This document shows, piece by piece, positions 6,763-12,700 of a stretch of 12,700 nucleotides of DNA (position 1 is its first letter; the number at the start of each line of letters is the position of its first letter). Where the stretch lies: NCBI GenBank assembly GCA_002401495.1, contig NVTG01000031.1, positions 1 through 12,700 on the forward strand. Direction: 5' to 3'. The notes below the pieces were generated by a model. The model made no database searches and was not told the DNA's origin. It worked only from the letters and a program-made list of their open reading frames with translations. The translations under genes were made by a program, and so were the position numbers. This DNA comes from Candidatus Kaiserbacteria bacterium (GTDB lineage Bacteria > Patescibacteria > Paceibacteria > UBA9973 > UBA2100).

Positions 6763-8286
6763 TTATAATTTAGAAACTATGGAATTAATATCAACAATCG
6801 GTACAGGATGACCGTCTCCTAGAATTGTAACGGCGGAAAACACCCCTTCTGATCTCGCTGTGTTTCCCAATGGTTTTACAATTATATCCTGCTGACTAAT
6901 GGCCTTGTCTGCCAAAAGCCCCACCCGTTTTTTGTCCTGCATAGTTATTATTGCTAGCCTGCTATTCACTTCCGCGTCTTCGTTTAACTTAAAAACCTTA
7001 GACAGCGCAATAACCGGCACCTCCTTCTCATCAATCACTATAACCCCTTGGTCGGCCTGTCTATAGATATCTTTTTTTCCGATATTAACTAACCTTTCAA
7101 CAGACGATAGTGGAACTGCAAAAGTTTGTCCTTGGACTTCTATTAAAAGTGCTTTAATAATCGCAAGAGAAACGGGCAGAGTTAATACAAATTCTGTACC
7201 TTTACTCTCTTCATCCCTAGGTGGAGAAAACACTTTCACAACTCCTCCAATTTCAGTAACTGTTTTCTTAACAACATCAAGGCCAACACCTCTTCCTGAA
7301 ATTTCTGTTATTTCTTTAGAGGTAGATACTCCCGTGAATATGAAATTTTCTAAGTCAGATTGGGTTGGGTTTCCACCAGGGTTTGCTTGGACAAATTTTT
7401 TCCTAACTTCCTCCCAATTAACACCATCTCCGTCATCTAATACACGGACAATTACATGATCTTCTTCTCGCTTTGCATCCAAAGTAATATTTCCGGAAGT
7501 TTTTATTCCATGATCAACTGCATTTCGTAAAAGATGGACCAGAGGCTCTCCTATTACGTCCAATATACTTCTATCCAGCTCTATATCTCCACCATTTATA
7601 TTAAACTCTATCTTTTTCTTAGTTTTAACTGACAAATCACGAACCAATCTTGGAAAACGATTAAAAACATGCATCAGAGGCGTAAGTCTTAGCTGCAATA
7701 CATGATATTGAAGTTCTTTAACCAAAATGGAGTTCGTTTGTAGCGTTAAAACGTGAGTCTCTCTATCGGCCAAAGATTCTTGAAGAGCTAAGTTGTTCAC
7801 CAACAGTTCTGCGATAAGATCAACTACGGAATCCAATTTGTCTGTCCTCACCTTTACCTCACTTATGTGATGGAAGGTACCGGGGTTTTTTAAAACACCC
7901 GCAGCATTCTTACTGTCTACTTCCTCAAGTTCTCCAACTTCGTCAACTAATGGGTTAGCCTCAGTTCTTGTGGTCCTGTTCACAGAAGTTTCTACCAGTT
8001 CTCTTAATTCATCTATTACCCCAAAAAGAGTAGCAACACCACCTGATGAGATTCCGTTTTTTACATTCTCAACCATTCCCTCAAAACTATGCGCGAGATT
8101 AGAAAGGTCTCCGTATCCCATTTCGGCAGAAATCCCTTTTAGAGTATGAGCATATCTCATGAGCTCCTTTACGATCTCTTTGTCTTTTGGCTTCTTTTCG
8201 AATTTAATAAGAGCCGTATCAAGACTATTTAAAAGGTCGTGGGCCTCAGATAGGAAAAGGTCTTTGAATTTTTCTAATTCTATCAT
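6763..8286 (-). CDS. cheA: Chemotaxis histidine kinase CheA, short form lacking P2
   Basis: Receptor-controlled kinase that autophosphorylates and passes phosphate to CheY-like receivers. It is 507 residues, against about 650 in enteric CheA. Domains: P1 histidine phosphotransfer about 1-105 with His47 (YAHTLKGISAEMGY); linker about 106-142, far too short for a P2 domain; P3 dimerisation about 143-205; P4 ATPase about 206-370 with N-box (HLLRNAVDHG, 251-260), G1 DDGDGV (284-289) and G2 GRGVGLDVV (331-339); P5 CheW-like 371-507. After NAVDHGI the chain goes straight to SGNITLDA, missing the segment of roughly ten or more residues with a GKP…G motif usual in CheA. All catalytic boxes are intact, so it should be active. 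The start overlaps the cheB stop by 4 bases, and cheD follows 5 bases after the stop. Confidence 0.97.
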   Translation of the reverse strand: MIELEKFKDLFLSEAHDLLNSLDTALIKFEKKPKDKEIVKELMRYAHTLKGISAEMGYGDLSNLAHSFEGMVENVKNGISSGGVATLFGVIDELRELVETSVNRTTRTEANPLVDEVGELEEVDSKNAAGVLKNPGTFHHISEVKVRTDKLDSVVDLIAELLVNNLALQESLADRETHVLTLQTNSILVKELQYHVLQLRLTPLMHVFNRFPRLVRDLSVKTKKKIEFNINGGDIELDRSILDVIGEPLVHLLRNAVDHGIKTSGNITLDAKREEDHVIVRVLDDGDGVNWEEVRKKFVQANPGGNPTQSDLENFIFTGVSTSKEITEISGRGVGLDVVKKTVTEIGGVVKVFSPPRDEESKGTEFVLTLPVSLAIIKALLIEVQGQTFAVPLSSVERLVNIGKKDIYRQADQGVIVIDEKEVPVIALSKVFKLNEDAEVNSRLAIITMQDKKRVGLLADKAISQQDIIVKPLGNTARSEGVFSAVTILGDGHPVPIVDINSIVSKL

Positions 8287-8855
8287 TGCTCTTTATTAAC
8301 TAAATAAATTAATCTATCCGCAATTTTTTCTAACGGTAATACACTATCGGCCAAATCCTCCTCTACTATACTCTTTGGCATTCCGTATACAGCACTAGTA
8401 TCTTCGTCTTGGGCAATAACAATTCCTCCGGCTTGTTTTATTGCTGTTGCACCTCCTGTTCCATCATTTCCCATTCCAGTTAGAATAACGCCGATTGTAT
8501 TACTACCAAAATGTTCAGCAGCTGATGTAAACGACATATTAATAGAAGGGCTTGGCCGTTCGGGAGCGGGAATTAATACCGCTTCTGGCCCTGGGTAAAT
8601 TACAAACATATGCTTAGCTGCTGGAACTACATAAATGTTAGATTTTTCTAATTTCTCCCCTCCTTTTATAATAGAAACGGGCATTTCTGTAATACCATCC
8701 AATCTAGCTGCCATTGTTTCGGCTAGTACACTACCTATATGCTGAACAACTACAACTATTGCATTTAAATCCCCAGGAAGTTGTTTCAATATCTCACCGA
8801 GAGCTGTTGGCCCTCCGGTTGAAGCTCCTATTATTATACATTTTGAATCTTTCAT
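8283..8855 (-). CDS. cheB: Stand-alone chemoreceptor methylesterase/deamidase domain (CheB without receiver)
   Basis: Hydrolyses glutamyl methyl esters (and may deamidate Gln) on the chemoreceptor, for adaptation. The 190-residue protein is only the catalytic half of a normal CheB of about 350 residues. The triad is visible: Ser12 in GASTGG, His39 in VVVQH, Asp131 in LTGMGNDG; spacing matches the family. It begins directly at the β-strand before the catalytic Ser (MKDSKCIIIGAS), with no receiver or linker, and the region upstream is occupied by a separate receiver gene. Without its receiver the enzyme is either constitutively active or controlled in trans. The stop overlaps the cheA start (ATGA), so cheB and cheA are likely coupled in translation. 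Function is confident from the triad. Confidence 0.94.
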   Translation of the reverse strand: MKDSKCIIIGASTGGPTALGEILKQLPGDLNAIVVVVQHIGSVLAETMAARLDGITEMPVSIIKGGEKLEKSNIYVVPAAKHMFVIYPGPEAVLIPAPERPSPSINMSFTSAAEHFGSNTIGVILTGMGNDGTGGATAIKQAGGIVIAQDEDTSAVYGMPKSIVEEDLADSVLPLEKIADRLIYLVNKEQ

Positions 8856-8869
8856 TAAAATTTTTCATA

Positions 8870-9262
8870 TTATTCTCCAAACACCTTTTCCATGGCATCC
8901 AAAACATTTTCCTCGCTAAATGGCTTCTCAACTGCTCCACTGGCTTTAACTATATATTCATGAGCTCCTTTTGCTCGAGTCTCATTTATTATGTCTTCCA
9001 AATCAATAACCGAAACTACTATTACCTTTGCTCCTTTTGGAATTATGTCCTCTAAAACTTGTAGTCCGTCAATCTTGGGTAATATTAGATCTAGGAAAAC
9101 TACGTCCGGTTTTTCATTGTCATAAGATGATATAGCATCTTCTCCGTTATCTGTTTCGATAATATTCAAATATCCGTTATTTTCTAAAATATCTTTCAAA
9201 ACACTCCTCATGAACTTTGAGTCATCTACTATCAATATTTTTATGTTCTTATCTATGGCCAT
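8870..9262 (-). CDS. CheY-like receiver with extended β5-α5 loop, possible detached CheB receiver
   Basis: Receiver-only protein of 130 residues, a tandem paralogue of the preceding cheY. Key residues: D13-D14, phosphorylation site D58 (VVFLDLILP), S84 in place of the usual Thr, and Lys106 at the end of β5. The segment after Lys106 is unusual: YIVKASGAVEKPF replaces the compact YIIKPF of its neighbour, a 7-residue insertion. A Lys followed by Pro/Ala-Ser-Gly at this place recalls the receivers of CheB proteins. The next gene, 14 bases downstream, is a CheB methylesterase domain that has no receiver of its own. I infer that it may regulate that enzyme in trans, or be a phosphate sink; the plain alternative is a second CheY. 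The receiver assignment is firm; the partner is not. Confidence 0.9.
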   Translation of the reverse strand: MAIDKNIKILIVDDSKFMRSVLKDILENNGYLNIIETDNGEDAISSYDNEKPDVVFLDLILPKIDGLQVLEDIIPKGAKVIVVSVIDLEDIINETRAKGAHEYIVKASGAVEKPFSEENVLDAMEKVFGE

Positions 9263-9263
9263 C

Positions 9264-9617
9264 TTACCCGATTATCTTCTTTACCTCAGATATAACCATC
9301 TCCTCATCAAATGGCTTAATAATATATCCTAACGAGCCAAGTGCAGTTGCCTTTTTAATCATAGACTCTTGCCCGACTGCCGTTATATTTAAAACCTTTG
9401 CTCCTTTAGGAACGATATCCGAAAGTACTTCTGTTCCATCTTTTTCCGGCATTATTATGTCCAACAAAACCAAGTCAGGTTTATGTTGATCGTAGGCCTC
9501 TATTGCCTCTTCTCCGTTGGAAGCTTCTATAATGTCAGTGTATCCGTTCTTTTCAAGGATTTCTCTAACGACCTTGCGCATAAATTCAGAGTCGTCCGAT
9601 ATAAGTATTTTTGCCAT
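9264..9617 (-). CDS. cheY: CheY-like response regulator (receiver only)
   Basis: Single-domain response regulator that should take phosphate from CheA and carry the signal to a motor or other target. It is 117 residues, the normal CheY length. The receiver residues are all present: acidic pair D8-D9, phosphorylation site D53 (LVLLDIIMP), T79, and K101-P102 (GYIIKPF). It starts 10 bases after cheC; an AGGAGG further upstream is too far (over 20 bases) to act as the ribosome site. The next gene begins 1 base after its stop, so the two receivers are probably translationally coupled. Their N-terminal halves are strikingly alike (DDSxFMRxVxxxILExNGY), which points to a tandem duplication. It is the better candidate for the classical CheY role because its active site and β5-α5 loop are canonical. 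Confidence 0.95.
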   Translation of the reverse strand: MAKILISDDSEFMRKVVREILEKNGYTDIIEASNGEEAIEAYDQHKPDLVLLDIIMPEKDGTEVLSDIVPKGAKVLNITAVGQESMIKKATALGSLGYIIKPFDEEMVISEVKKIIG

Positions 9618-9627
9618 AATTATTACG

Positions 9628-10215
9628 TTATTTGTTAATTTGTTCCTCCTCGGAAGAAGTTGGGGTCAAAAAGAAAAAGAATAATCCTACACTAAAGTTT
9701 TCATCCTCTATCTCTAAGTCGGTTCCGAATAAAACTCCGACTGCCTCCATATCTTGAGAAATCATTTTTTGTGATAATTCTCTAATTAGATTTTTGTTAG
9801 CAGTTTTTGGAACAGATAAAAGAATATCTTTACCCGACATTCTTGCAAGTGCATTTACATAGGAATTGGCTAAAATATTTAAAGTTTCCGTAAGTGTGGA
9901 GTAGTCAAAGCCAGTCATAACTTGCGTTGTACCCTTCTCCCTTTGATTAAATAGGTCAACCAATGCAAGTGCGTCCATCCGCTCGAGAGACAGGAAAGAA
10001 AGGCCGTCAGACCCAGGTATGGTTTGCGTGTATACAATTACAGAATCCTCCTTCAAATCTGATATAGCTTCGGTTATATGGCCTTTATCTACTATATTAG
10101 CCTCTGTAGTGCTTATATTTACACTTCTCTTGGCGAGAGATGAAAGTGCTCTTGCGGCGTCTTTCTGGCCAATTTCTGCCGCTTCTTTTATTTGTTCTAC
10201 TCTAAATCTGCTCAT
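9628..10215 (-). CDS. cheC: CheC-type CheY-P phosphatase with one intact active site
   Basis: Likely dephosphorylates CheY-P and may bind CheD, as CheC does in Bacillus and Thermotoga. The 195-residue protein has the pseudo-symmetric CheC/CheX/FliY fold signature. The second half carries a full [DS]-x3-E-x2-N-x22-P motif: S106, E110, N113, P136 (in STLTETLNILANSYVNAL…SVP). The first half keeps the same helix (IKEAAEIGQKDAARALSSL) but only E14 of its motif: Asn is Gln17, the leading Asp/Ser is K10 and the Pro position is N40. The first site is therefore probably inactive. There is no flagellar FliN-like C-terminal domain, so this is CheC rather than FliY. It lies 18 bases after cheW; the start has only a poor ribosome site. 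Family confidence is high; activity is inferred. Confidence 0.88.
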   Translation of the reverse strand: MSRFRVEQIKEAAEIGQKDAARALSSLAKRSVNISTTEANIVDKGHITEAISDLKEDSVIVYTQTIPGSDGLSFLSLERMDALALVDLFNQREKGTTQVMTGFDYSTLTETLNILANSYVNALARMSGKDILLSVPKTANKNLIRELSQKMISQDMEAVGVLFGTDLEIEDENFSVGLFFFFLTPTSSEEEQINK

Positions 10216-10233
10216 ATTAATGGTATTTCTGTT

Positions 10234-10812
10234 TTACTTGTTATTGATATCTTTTTTGGACAACTCCCCTATATCTAGAAGTTCTTTCTCATCTAGAATT
10301 TTGGGTAGGTTTAGTATAACAAGAAGTCTCTTTTTATCTGAATCGCCCTTCTTTAAATCATCCCCTAATACAATTACACCTTCCAGAAAGTCCTCGTGGA
10401 TTTTCGAAGACACAAGTGCTGGAGTTTTTTGAATAGACGATACTGGTATTCTTATAACCTCCTGTACTTGATCTACAAGTACTCCGAATATATTCCCTTC
10501 TACGTCTATTATAATTGTGTGCTCATGAAGCACTTCGCCCTCTGTATTCCTGTTTAGATTAAAGCGTTTTTCTAAATCCAGAACTACCACTATTTGTCCT
10601 CGAAGATTTAATATTCCACTGATAAACTCAGGTGCGTTGGGAACAGGAGTAATCTCCTCGGTCTTAACAATTTCACGTAAATCAGTTATGGGAATTGCAT
10701 ATTCCTCCTCGTCTAAAACAAAGGTAACAAATTGTTTTTTGTCTTCCTGAGTTACAGCCTCGTCGTTAGATTTGGCGTTTTCTATAGCCCCTTTCAAATC
10801 CTTTTGAATCAT
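10234..10812 (-). CDS. cheW: Chemotaxis coupling protein CheW
   Basis: Scaffold protein that links chemoreceptor tips to CheA in the cytoplasmic array. The protein has 192 residues, with a charged extension of about 25 residues before the core. The core starts at KKQFVTFVLDEEEYAIPI, and the signature NAPEFISGILNLRGQIVVVLDL lies at about 59-80; N69-L70-R71-G72 corresponds to the conserved NLRG turn that contacts receptor and kinase. A second typical strand, GVLVDQVQEVIRIP, is at about 110-123. An AAGGA-type ribosome site overlaps the end of the receptor gene 8 bases upstream, so the two are likely co-translated. The C-terminal Lys/Asp-rich tail (about 172-192) is longer than in a minimal CheW. 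A CheV can be excluded because no receiver domain follows. Confidence 0.95.
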   Translation of the reverse strand: MIQKDLKGAIENAKSNDEAVTQEDKKQFVTFVLDEEEYAIPITDLREIVKTEEITPVPNAPEFISGILNLRGQIVVVLDLEKRFNLNRNTEGEVLHEHTIIIDVEGNIFGVLVDQVQEVIRIPVSSIQKTPALVSSKIHEDFLEGVIVLGDDLKKGDSDKKRLLVILNLPKILDEKELLDIGELSKKDINNK

Positions 10813-10820
10813 AGGCCGTA

Positions 10821-12700
10821 TTATCCTTTCTTACTTTTCTCGTCGCCCAATCTGTGTACGATTGTCTTTCCATTTTTAGCTTTCTCGTTAACTAGATATG
10901 CTGGTATCCTCTTGTCTCCTTCAGTCAGATTACTCGTATTATCTTCTCCAGAAAGTTTCGCTAACTCATTCGATAATGTCTGTAGTTGTTCCGCTGCAGT
11001 AGTAATTTGTTGAATCGCAGAGCTTTGCTCTTGAGTTGAGCTTGCTAGTTGTTGTGCTCCTGCTGAACTTTGGCTGGCAACTTGAGAAATTGTATCAATA
11101 CTTGCTGATATTTGTTGAACGGCAGAACCTTGTTGTTGAATAGCAGCTGAAAGTTCTTCAATTCTAGAAGATACGTTGGAAACCGAATCAACTGTTCCAC
11201 GAACCTTACCACTAACAGACTTAACCACTTCTTCAACTTCGGCTGCACTTGAGGCTGAGCTTTCTGCCAATTTACGAACTTCGTCAGCTACTACGGCAAA
11301 TCCTCTTCCTGCTTCTCCTGCTCTTGCCGCTTCAATTGCAGCGTTAAGTGCCAATAGGTTAGTTTGTTCTGCAATTCCGGTAATAGTATTAGTGATTCCA
11401 GAAACCTTTTCTACACTTATACCCGCGTCTTGTGCAATCGTTGAAGCAGACGCCGAAAGTTCCGCTGCCTCTTTAGATGCTGTTGTCATCTGACTTATGG
11501 CCCTTGCCATTTGGGCTGTTGCCTCAGAGATAGTTTTAGATTGAACTGCTTGTTCACTAGCACCGGCCGATACTTGTTGTGCTACTGATACCGTTTGCTG
11601 TGAAGACGCTGACGCATCGCGTGCTGAGGAGGTAAGTTGTGAGGATGAATTCGTGATTTGCAGAACCGCCCTTCGTATTGGTGCTCGTACATATTCACCA
11701 ATAGAAGATGCTGCGAACCACGCAAGTCCAAATATAGCTAATAGTAAGACAGCAGCTGTAGTTAGTATTTGGCTTCGCAGTTTTGTAATTGCAGCAAATG
11801 ATTCGTCTACATCAAGCTCTGCGATTATACACCAATCAGTTCCCGAAATAGGCTCAGCATTACCGATAGTTAAGTCCCCTTTATAGTTTTTATATGGCTC
11901 AAGCGCTGATCCATCTATAAAGCAGTTTGCAACCACGCCATCTTCACCTTTAACCGTTAGAAATACGTCTTGGTTTTCTAGAAACCGAGAATCCGTCATT
12001 CTAAATCCTTCGCCGTTTACTAAAAATACAGAACCTTTCTCTCCAAGCCCTTCGGGATTATTAACCACTTCATTAAGGCCTACTCCTTCAGAACTTCCAA
12101 TCTCTCCGTTAACCTCTCTATCAAGACCTTGGAATATAACAACTATTCCGTTTGGTTCATCTGAATCATCAGTAACAATAGGAACAGCGTACGAAATTTC
12201 GTGTACACCTGTATTAGGAGAAGTCCTCGGGTCAGAAATATAGCTCCCTTGCATACCGTTAACAAAGAAATCTTCTGATGAGACATCCTTTCCGATTTCT
12301 TCTGCAGCACCATCAAAATCAACTGCCTCGGCGATAACAATTCCTTCTTTGTCTACAATTTGTATTTTATAGAAAGTGTTAGTTTTATCGTTTAGGTCTT
12401 CTATAGTTTCCACAAGATTTAACAAAGCCTCCTCTACGTCTATTCCTTGGACTATATTGTAGAGATTATTTTGAAAAACATCTAACTCAGCTGGGCCGGC
12501 AATTATATCTAGTGAAGATTTTAGGTGATCTTCAACGTGTGATGCTCGTGAATATGAAATGGCCTCAAGTTTGTCGTTAACTGCATCCCCTAGTGCAGTT
12601 TGAGAAGTTGAGAAACTCATGTACCCAATAACTATTATTGGCACAATAGCTACGAATAAAAACCAGCTAATAAAGCGGCCAGTTAATCCGAATTGACTTA
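10821..12700 (-). CDS. Methyl-accepting chemotaxis protein, HAMP-less, double-Cache-like sensor (5' end outside window)
   Basis: Transmembrane chemoreceptor that should bind a ligand outside the cell and control CheA through CheW. The frame stays open to the window edge, so the gene is 5'-partial; the internal GTG at 12644 lies inside the first membrane helix and is not the start. About 625 residues are visible. Counting from the edge: TM1 about 9-29, an extracytoplasmic region about 30-310 that looks double-Cache-like (membrane-proximal [18 protein letters not shown]), TM2 about 311-333, then a long coiled coil. The conserved signalling tip ([20 protein letters not shown], then [15 protein letters not shown]) is at about 442-478. 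Between TM2 and the coiled coil there is APIRRAV but no HAMP connector or second HAMP helix. Gln/Glu-rich methylation-like sites occur, for example [10 protein letters not shown]. There is no NWETF-type CheR tether at the C terminus (…DEKSKKG). MCP identity is certain; the ligand is unknown. Confidence 0.96.
   Translation of the reverse strand, partial: SQFGLTGRFISWFLFVAIVPIIVIGYMSFSTSQTALGDAVNDKLEAISYSRASHVEDHLKSSLDIIAGPAELDVFQNNLYNIVQGIDVEEALLNLVETIEDLNDKTNTFYKIQIVDKEGIVIAEAVDFDGAAEEIGKDVSSEDFFVNGMQGSYISDPRTSPNTGVHEISYAVPIVTDDSDEPNGIVVIFQGLDREVNGEIGSSEGVGLNEVVNNPEGLGEKGSVFLVNGEGFRMTDSRFLENQDVFLTVKGEDGVVANCFIDGSALEPYKNYKGDLTIGNAEPISGTDWCIIAELDVDESFAAITKLRSQILTTAAVLLLAIFGLAWFAASSIGEYVRAPIRRAVLQITNSSSQLTSSARDASASSQQTVSVAQQVSAGASEQAVQSKTISEATAQMARAISQMTTASKEAAELSASASTIAQDAGISVEKVSGITNTITGIAEQTNLLALNAAIEAARAGEAGRGFAVVADEVRKLAESSASSAAEVEEVVKSVSGKVRGTVDSVSNVSSRIEELSAAIQQQGSAVQQISASIDTISQVASQSSAGAQQLASSTQEQSSAIQQITTAAEQLQTLSNELAKLSGEDNTSNLTEGDKRIPAYLVNEKAKNGKTIVHRLGDEKSKKG
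10824..10830 (-). promoter_or_regulatory. Ribosome binding site of cheW
   Basis: GAAAGGA on the minus strand, 11 bases before the cheW ATG at 10812. It overlaps the last codons of the receptor gene. It is one of the clearer Shine-Dalgarno sequences in a window where most starts have only weak ones, and it supports the chosen cheW start. Confidence 0.5.

Larger units (their letters stand above)
29..12700 (-). other. Single-direction sensory operon (15 genes)
   Basis: All fifteen genes lie on the minus strand. Gaps are 1-20 bases, apart from about 60 bases at 6201-6259, and there are four overlaps. No terminator-like hairpin with a T-run was found between any two genes. The order from the 5' side is receptor, cheW, cheC, cheY, receiver, cheB, cheA, cheD, six-helix coiled-coil protein, solute-binding protein, CHASE kinase, two receivers, VTT protein, His-rich protein and short membrane protein. 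Co-transcription is inferred from spacing; both ends of the operon may lie outside the window. Confidence 0.7.

Noticed and set aside
8866..8868. ATG upstream of the cheB start, close to a GGAGAA ribosome-like site
   Set aside because: It is out of frame with cheB and encodes only a short frame; the in-frame ATG at 8855 starts exactly before the conserved catalytic strand.
9217..9489. Plus-strand open frames such as this one, and those at 1833-2060, 3334-3630, 10019-10432 and 11176-11493
   Set aside because: They lie antisense to strongly conserved genes, have no recognisable domains or ribosome sites, and show composition expected of reverse-strand shadows.
12642..12644. GTG as the start of the chemoreceptor
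   Set aside because: The frame is open upstream to the window edge and encodes the first half of the membrane helix ([15 protein letters not shown]), so the true start is outside the window.
1..12700. CRISPR arrays, tRNA or rRNA genes, insertion sequences, phage genes
   Set aside because: No regular spaced repeats, RNA-gene-like sequence, transposase or terminal inverted repeats were seen; nearly every base is in a conserved sensory or membrane gene.

Overview
The window is a single run of fifteen closely packed genes, all on the minus strand, so transcription goes from the right end (12700) to the left end (1). Gaps are 1 to 20 bases, apart from about 60 bases at 6201-6259, and four junctions overlap (ATGA at 8283-8286 and 1718-1721, 11 bases at 1335-1345, 8 bases at 701-708). 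It reads as one long operon. The DNA is AT-rich, Shine-Dalgarno sequences are mostly weak, and TGA is used as an ordinary stop. The histidine kinase, the stand-alone receivers of the 'LTN...KSD' type and the kinase-linker coiled coil (MNKLMMGRELK...) resemble those common in Patescibacteria (CPR bacteria). That assignment is my inference from protein style and was not tested by any search.

Right half (6260-12700), chemotaxis: a transmembrane chemoreceptor without a HAMP domain whose 5' end lies outside the window, then CheW, a CheC-type phosphatase, two tandem CheY-like receivers, a stand-alone CheB methylesterase with no receiver, a CheA with no room for P2, and a CheD deamidase. The set covers sensing, kinase coupling, phosphoryl transfer, dephosphorylation and receptor demethylation/deamidation. 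CheR, the flagellum and the type IV pilus are not in the window.

Left-centre (1335-6200), a second sensory module: a six-helix membrane protein ending in a signalling-type coiled coil but with no kinase domain, a membrane-anchored NMT1/THI5-type solute-binding protein with no ABC transporter, a CHASE-PAS-HisKA-HATPase histidine kinase, and two tandem receiver-only response regulators with no output domain. A perfect TATAAT hexamer and a small palindrome with a nested direct repeat sit just before this module (6222-6257) and may be an internal promoter and operator.

Left end (29-1345): a VTT/DedA (TMEM64-type) membrane protein, a small membrane-anchored His-rich extracytoplasmic protein, and a short hydrophobic membrane protein. 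They appear co-transcribed with the sensory genes, but no functional link is visible.

Most notable is that an apparently near-complete, compact chemotaxis set and an unusual transporter-like binding-protein/kinase module occur in one operon, with four receivers and no DNA-binding output. The outputs are probably protein-protein, such as a motility motor or adaptor located elsewhere.
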